From: DASTCZ01 sp035308165
GTDB lineage: Bacteria; Acidobacteriota; Terriglobia; Acidiferrales; UBA7541
Direction: 5' to 3'
Assembly (NCBI GenBank): GCA_035308165.1
Contig: DATGHC010000074.1
Coordinates: 62,001-126,000 of the forward strand
DNA length: 64,000 nt
In this document: positions 63,592 to 64,000 of the stretch, in pieces
Layout of the letters: every line of letters starts with the position of its first letter
Numbering within the stretch: the first letter of the stretch is position 1
Made by a program: the position numbers and the translations under genes
The notes under the pieces: generated by a model
Told to the model about the DNA's origin: nothing
Databases searched by the model: none
What the model saw: the letters and a program-made list of their open reading frames with translations, nothing else

Positions 63592-64000
63592 ATGGAAGCG
63601 CAACTTAGCCTCGAATTCTTGCGCGTGGTCGAGCAGGCCGCGATCGCTTCGGCGCACACCATGGGCCTCGGCGACCGCCACAAGGCCGACGACGAAGCTG
63701 TAAAGGCCATGCGGTCCACGATGGATACCGTCGGAATGGATGGCACCATCGTCATCGGCGAAGGCGAGCGCGATGAAGCGCCCATGCTTTACATCGGGGA
63801 AAAAGTCGGCGCTGCGGTGCACGACAAATCGCGGTCGTATCCCGCAGTGGACATCGCGGTGGACCCGCTCGAGGGCACGAATCTCTGCGCGACGGGTGAA
63901 CCCAACTCCATCGCCACGCTGGCCGCCAGCGACAGCGGCGGCCTCCTGCATGCGCCCGACCTTTACATGGAAAAAATTGTTGTGGGGCCGACGTGCAAAG
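63592..64000 (+). CDS. glpX: Class II fructose-1,6-bisphosphatase (GlpX), cut by window edge
   Basis: The first 136 residues of a gluconeogenesis phosphatase that splits fructose-1,6-bisphosphate to fructose-6-phosphate. ATG 63592 follows CAGGAG. Visible: LRVVEQAAIASAHTMGLGDR, DDEAVKAMRSTMDTVGMDGT, IVIGEGERDEAPMLYIGEKV and VDIAVDPLEGTNLCATGEPN, the metal and substrate site motifs. The gene runs off the right edge. Confidence 0.95.
   Translation, partial: MEAQLSLEFLRVVEQAAIASAHTMGLGDRHKADDEAVKAMRSTMDTVGMDGTIVIGEGERDEAPMLYIGEKVGAAVHDKSRSYPAVDIAVDPLEGTNLCATGEPNSIATLAASDSGGLLHAPDLYMEKIVVGPTCK

Overview
The window comes from a GC-rich, Gram-negative bacterium and is very probably chromosomal DNA of an Acidobacteriota member (Terriglobia, Koribacter/Sulfotelmatobacter-like). 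The taxonomic call is an inference from protein families: an ADOP-type duplicated orphan permease, a TIGR03435 C-terminal fragment, a secreted protein with long choice-of-anchor-D repeats, several DUF4097 proteins, and DUF3857/transglutaminase/TPR and duplicated CPBP proteins. There is no rRNA gene, no complete tRNA, no CRISPR array and no recognisable transposase. Most of the window is dense, ordinary chromosome.

Layout. (1) 1-5.0 kb, minus strand: a housekeeping operon lysS, LolC/E-type permease, lolD, clpC (cut by the left edge), with a good promoter at about 5.0 kb. (2) 5.0-9.6 kb: a large secreted DUF3857/transglutaminase/TPR protein bounded on both sides by copies of a 32-bp direct repeat, then a scar region with a truncated TIGR03435 gene end, a perfect hairpin and a tRNA 3'-end-like fragment. 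(3) 9.6-13.7 kb: a 1373-residue surface protein with seven choice-of-anchor-D repeats; its promoter is overlapped by an 11-bp inverted repeat. (4) 13.9-17.2 kb: a SYLF lipid-binding protein and an ADOP permease. (5) 17.5-22.0 kb, plus strand: an unknown protein, then ECF sigma, zf-HC2 anti-sigma, DUF4097, shikimate kinase and a secreted unknown. (6) 22.0-28.6 kb, minus strand: a second, larger sigma module made of ECF sigma, zf-HC2/HEAT anti-sigma, DUF4097-TonB fusion, DUF4097, tandem-PDZ and PCYCGC proteins. (7) 28.6-35 kb: rsmD and recG, and a duplicated CPBP membrane protein. (8) 35-46 kb: a HIT protein, HU, ribosomal S1, a DksA-type regulator, ComF, an HNH nuclease, a probable PD-(D/E)XK protein, a phosphodiesterase and queA. 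(9) 46-50 kb: stress genes hsp20, clpB and htpX. (10) 50-53 kb: a small zinc-finger protein, a coiled-coil membrane protein and nagA. (11) 53-59.6 kb, minus strand: an ATP synthase operon encoding b', b, delta, alpha, gamma, beta and epsilon, followed by a glutaredoxin, without the a and c subunits. (12) 59.8 kb to the right edge: a DUF481 outer-membrane protein, glutaryl-CoA-dehydrogenase-like enzyme, exported DUF711 protein, and glpX cut by the right edge.

How the genes work together. The two sigma/anti-sigma/DUF4097 modules face each other around aroK and look like paralogous cell-envelope sensing systems. The minus-strand one is the best candidate here for an undescribed system: every downstream protein carries a signal peptide, and the set combines a possible DUF4097 beta-helix scaffold, a TonB C-terminal domain, a two-PDZ protein without a protease domain, and a cysteine-rich exported protein. 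The protein-quality set (ClpC, ClpB, Hsp20, HtpX) is spread over two loci. Many starts were moved downstream of the longest open frame on the basis of ribosome binding sites or signal peptides; each case is noted.
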